Shown here: one piece after another, positions 62,090 through 64,000 of the stretch | How positions within the stretch are numbered: the first letter of the stretch is position 1 | How the letters are laid out: every line of letters starts with the position of its first letter | Assembly: GCA_958296045.1 (NCBI GenBank) | Contig: CATQHT010000003.1 | Location: 2,564,501-2,628,500 of the forward strand | Direction: 5' to 3' | Source: Rhodothermales bacterium | Lineage (GTDB): Bacteria > Bacteroidota > Rhodothermia > Rhodothermales > Bin80 | Length of the DNA: 64,000 bases | Notes under the pieces: generated by a model | What the model was told of the DNA's origin: nothing | The model's database searches: none | What the model saw: only the letters and a program-made list of their open reading frames with translations | Position numbers and translations under genes: made by a program

Positions 62090-62656
62090 CTACCGTTCGC
62101 CGCCCGCGAGGTAGACGCCAATCACGAGGCTGAGCGAGCGGTTCCTGCCCTCTTCGTCATCCACCACATCCCGCAGGCCCTCCGTGAACATCAGATTGGC
62201 GAACATTCCCTTCCAGCGGGCCGTGCCAATGCCGACCGTCAGGCCGATGTCGATGGCCGGGTTCACGTCGACGTCGGAGCAGTCCACCGCATAGCTGACC
62301 CCCGCAGCCGTGCCGCCGATCTGGCAGGAGACCGGAATGCCCACGCTCGTGCCGAGCAGGCCGTGGACCGGGCCGTTGCCGATGCGCCCCAGTGCGCTGA
62401 ACTCGGCGTAGCTGAGGGCGCTATAAGCCTCGAATGTTCCCAGATCGCTGTGCTCGGAGGACTCGACGCCCTTCTGGATGTAGCCAATCCGGGCCTGAAG
62501 TCCGATCAGGTTGGTGAGCGTAAGGTCAACGCCGACCGTCGCGGCGAGCCCGAAGCGATAGCTGATGTCGCCTTCGACATCGCCGCTCATGGTGGCCGCT
62601 GAACCGCCGAGCGCACCGAAGACACCAAGGGACTGCCCCGCAACTGGAACCGCCAA
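62090..62656 (-). CDS. Outer-membrane beta-barrel protein
   Basis: A 188-residue protein with alternating hydrophobic strands and ending in a barrel-type strand (LSLVIGVYL). LGVFGALGGSAATMSGD, IGLQARIGYIQKGVES, and KGMFANLMFTEGLRD are typical of PorT-like small barrels. The TTG at 62656 would start inside the signal peptide: the same frame upstream encodes AKLLILALAATLALAVPVAGQ, a full signal, back to about 62700, but contains no ATG, GTG or TTG in a sensible place. The true start may be an unusual codon, or a mutation removed it. Confidence 0.68.
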   Translation of the reverse strand: MAVPVAGQSLGVFGALGGSAATMSGDVEGDISYRFGLAATVGVDLTLTNLIGLQARIGYIQKGVESSEHSDLGTFEAYSALSYAEFSALGRIGNGPVHGLLGTSVGIPVSCQIGGTAAGVSYAVDCSDVDVNPAIDIGLTVGIGTARWKGMFANLMFTEGLRDVVDDEEGRNRSLSLVIGVYLAGGER

Positions 62657-63167
62657 CGCGAGGGTGGCCGCGAGGGCCAGGATGAGTAGTTTCGCGGTGT
62701 GGTGTCGAGGACCGCCATTGGGGAATGCCGCGGGGTGAACATCGCCTCGGCCCCTACGCCAGAAGAACTCCGGTCGCCGCCCTCCGCGTCGGGCAACTCC
62801 GGCATGTCTAAGTTCAGCGGGGAGCTTCCTCTCCGCGACCGGTCCTGCCCCGTGGCAGCACCTCGCGCCCGGAGGGCGGAAGTTATTCGGTATTTTTAAG
62901 GGGGGGGGGCGAGGGGGTAAAACTGTTACGTATCAGCATAAGGCTTCAGCTGTGAACGGTCTGCGATAGCGGTAAAGTACGAACTAGTTTGCCAATAAGC
63001 AAGGCGTCGTGGGCACGTACCAGCGATTCTAAATTTAGATGCATGTAGGGTTTACGGGAATGCCTGTTCAGCAGATGATATGTGTATAATGGGTGTATGG
63101 ACTGGCAATACCGGTCCTGCGATGCCCTGCCATAGGGTGCTTTTGTCTTTCACTCTGAGGTGCACCC
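62657..63167. other. Intergenic region with a poly-G tract
   Basis: Contains the signal-peptide codons of the barrel gene (to about 62700), a run of ten G at 62900-62909 and the likely left end of the insertion element that carries the next transposase. No other gene is recognisable. Confidence 0.5.
62900..62909 (+). repeat. Homopolymer of ten G
   Basis: TTTTTAA is followed by ten G, then CGAGGGGG. Tracts like this change length by slippage. It lies about 200 bp upstream of the barrel gene's signal-peptide codons. Confidence 0.9.
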
Positions 63168-64000
63168 ATGAAACCAAGCAAGCTGCTGCGCGATGTGCTG
63201 AAACGCATCCGATCGGCCGCCGGTACATTTGAGGATAACCGTCAGGGGCCCAATCTGCGCTACACGCTCGCCGATGCCGTGTTGAGCGCATTTGCCTGCT
63301 TCTTTCTGCAATCGCCCTCCTTTCTTGCTTTTCAGCGGAGGATGCAGGACGACGTGGGCCGTTCCAACTGCCAGACGCTGTTTGGTATGCAAGGCATTCC
63401 CTCTGACGGGCAGATCCGCAACCTGCTGGACCGCCTAGTGCCAGATTCATTTCAGCTCCTGTTTCGGCACCTGCTGGATACGCTTCGTTCCAAGGGAGAC
63501 TTTTCGCCGTTTGTACGTCTGAGGGATCGCATCCTCGTGGCGCTTGATGGCCTCGAGTTTCATTCCTCTCGGACAATCCATTGTCAGCAATGCTCCTCGC
63601 GTCACACGGGCAAAGACAAGCGTCCTTCGTTCTTCCATACCATGGTGGCGGCGGTTGTGGTGGCTCCAGGGCACAACCGGGTGGTACCGTTGATGCCAGA
63701 GTTTGTCCGCACACAGGATGATCCTGGCGACCAGCACTCGGTGCGGCGTCGCAAGCAGGATTGCGAGATCAATGCCGCTAAGCGGTGGTTAACGAAGTGG
63801 GGAGCTCGCATGGCTCGCTATCGTCCGGTATATCTGGGAGATGCCCTATATGCTACACACCCCTTCTGCCAACAGGTGCTCCATGCGGGCGCCGATTTCC
63901 TGTTTGGTGGTCAAACCCAAGTCGCATCGCACGCTATTCAAGTTTTTACACGAGCGCTATATCCAGAGCACCGGTTGGATTCGGGTGCAGAACAAGAAGA
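63168..64000 (+). pseudogene. DDE-type transposase (ISNCY-like), frameshifted and cut by the right edge
   Basis: From the ATG at 63168: MKPSKLLRDVLKRIRSAAG, LADAVLSAFACFFLQSPSFLAFQ, DGQIRNLLDRL, then ILVALDGLEFHSSRTIHCQQCS (first Asp), MVAAVVVAPGHNRVVPLMPEF, KQDCEINAAKRWL (acidic residues) and RPVYLGDALYATHPFC (second Asp). Just after FLF, near 63905, an extra G shifts the frame; in the next frame VVKPKSHRTLFKFLHERY continues the family sequence to the window end. I know this family mainly from elements labelled ISNCY; the label is tentative. The single frameshift probably makes it inactive. Confidence 0.75.

Noticed and set aside
63052..63714. 220-codon minus-strand frame at the right edge
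   Set aside because: It is antisense to a transposase with a clear family match on the plus strand.

Overview
The window looks like accessory DNA (a large plasmid or an integrated conjugative region) from a member of the Bacteroidota/Rhodothermota group. The main pointers are a C-terminal type IX secretion sorting domain on a WD40 protein (59.3-61.8 kb), a TonB/ExbBD-type envelope system, a lipoprotein-rich envelope, start codons that rarely have a clear Shine-Dalgarno sequence, and operons built from ATGA/TGATG overlaps. Phylum is an inference; no rRNA or core gene is present to confirm it.

Layout. 0-4 kb: the 3' end of a PD-(D/E)XK nuclease-like gene, IS66-type debris, a tRNA-Gln(CTG) and a two-gene operon (methyltransferase, lipoprotein glycosidase). 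4.5-7.5 kb: a sensorless histidine kinase and response regulator overlapping into traF- and trbB-like transfer genes. 7.9-10.5 kb: four tandem copies of a coiled-coil membrane protein gene that differ by whole 11-residue repeats, with a fifth copy cut by an IS66-like end. 11.5-19.3 kb: two divergent RND pumps with one adaptor. 20-21.3 kb: small secreted or membrane proteins. 21.6-34.6 kb: a transposon graveyard (IS5-like, IS1380, IS110, two IS21) with a 717-bp tandem duplication and a small GIY-YIG/Cys-rich gene pair. 34.7-36.8 kb: Cys-rich secreted peptide, beta-propeller and a broken DsbA-like gene. 37.2-47 kb: an eleven-gene minus-strand operon joining pilin-like proteins, a PapD-like chaperone and an usher-like protein to ExbB/ExbD/ExbD/TonB-like proteins and a TPR lipoprotein. 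47-50.8 kb: virD4, trbI and trbG. 51-58.7 kb: a restriction-modification island (methyltransferase-HNH fusion, AAA ATPase, type ISP/IIG enzyme) with IS debris. 59-62.7 kb: a trbF fragment, a giant WD40/T9SS protein and a beta-barrel protein. The window ends in a frameshifted transposase.

How it fits together. traF, trbB, virD4, trbI, trbG and a trbF remnant are pieces of one P-type (Trb/VirB) type IV secretion system scattered over 53 kb. On the minus strand the usual trbF-trbG-trbI order is kept, but about 8 kb of restriction-modification and IS DNA lies between trbF and trbG, so the transfer operon appears to have been split by a defence island. The most unusual intact unit is the 37-47 kb operon, in which pilus-assembly-like genes are translationally linked to a proton-motive-force motor module. 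The tandem coiled-coil array is the second: protein lengths of 140, 151, 162 and 173 residues show gain and loss of one 33-bp unit at a time.
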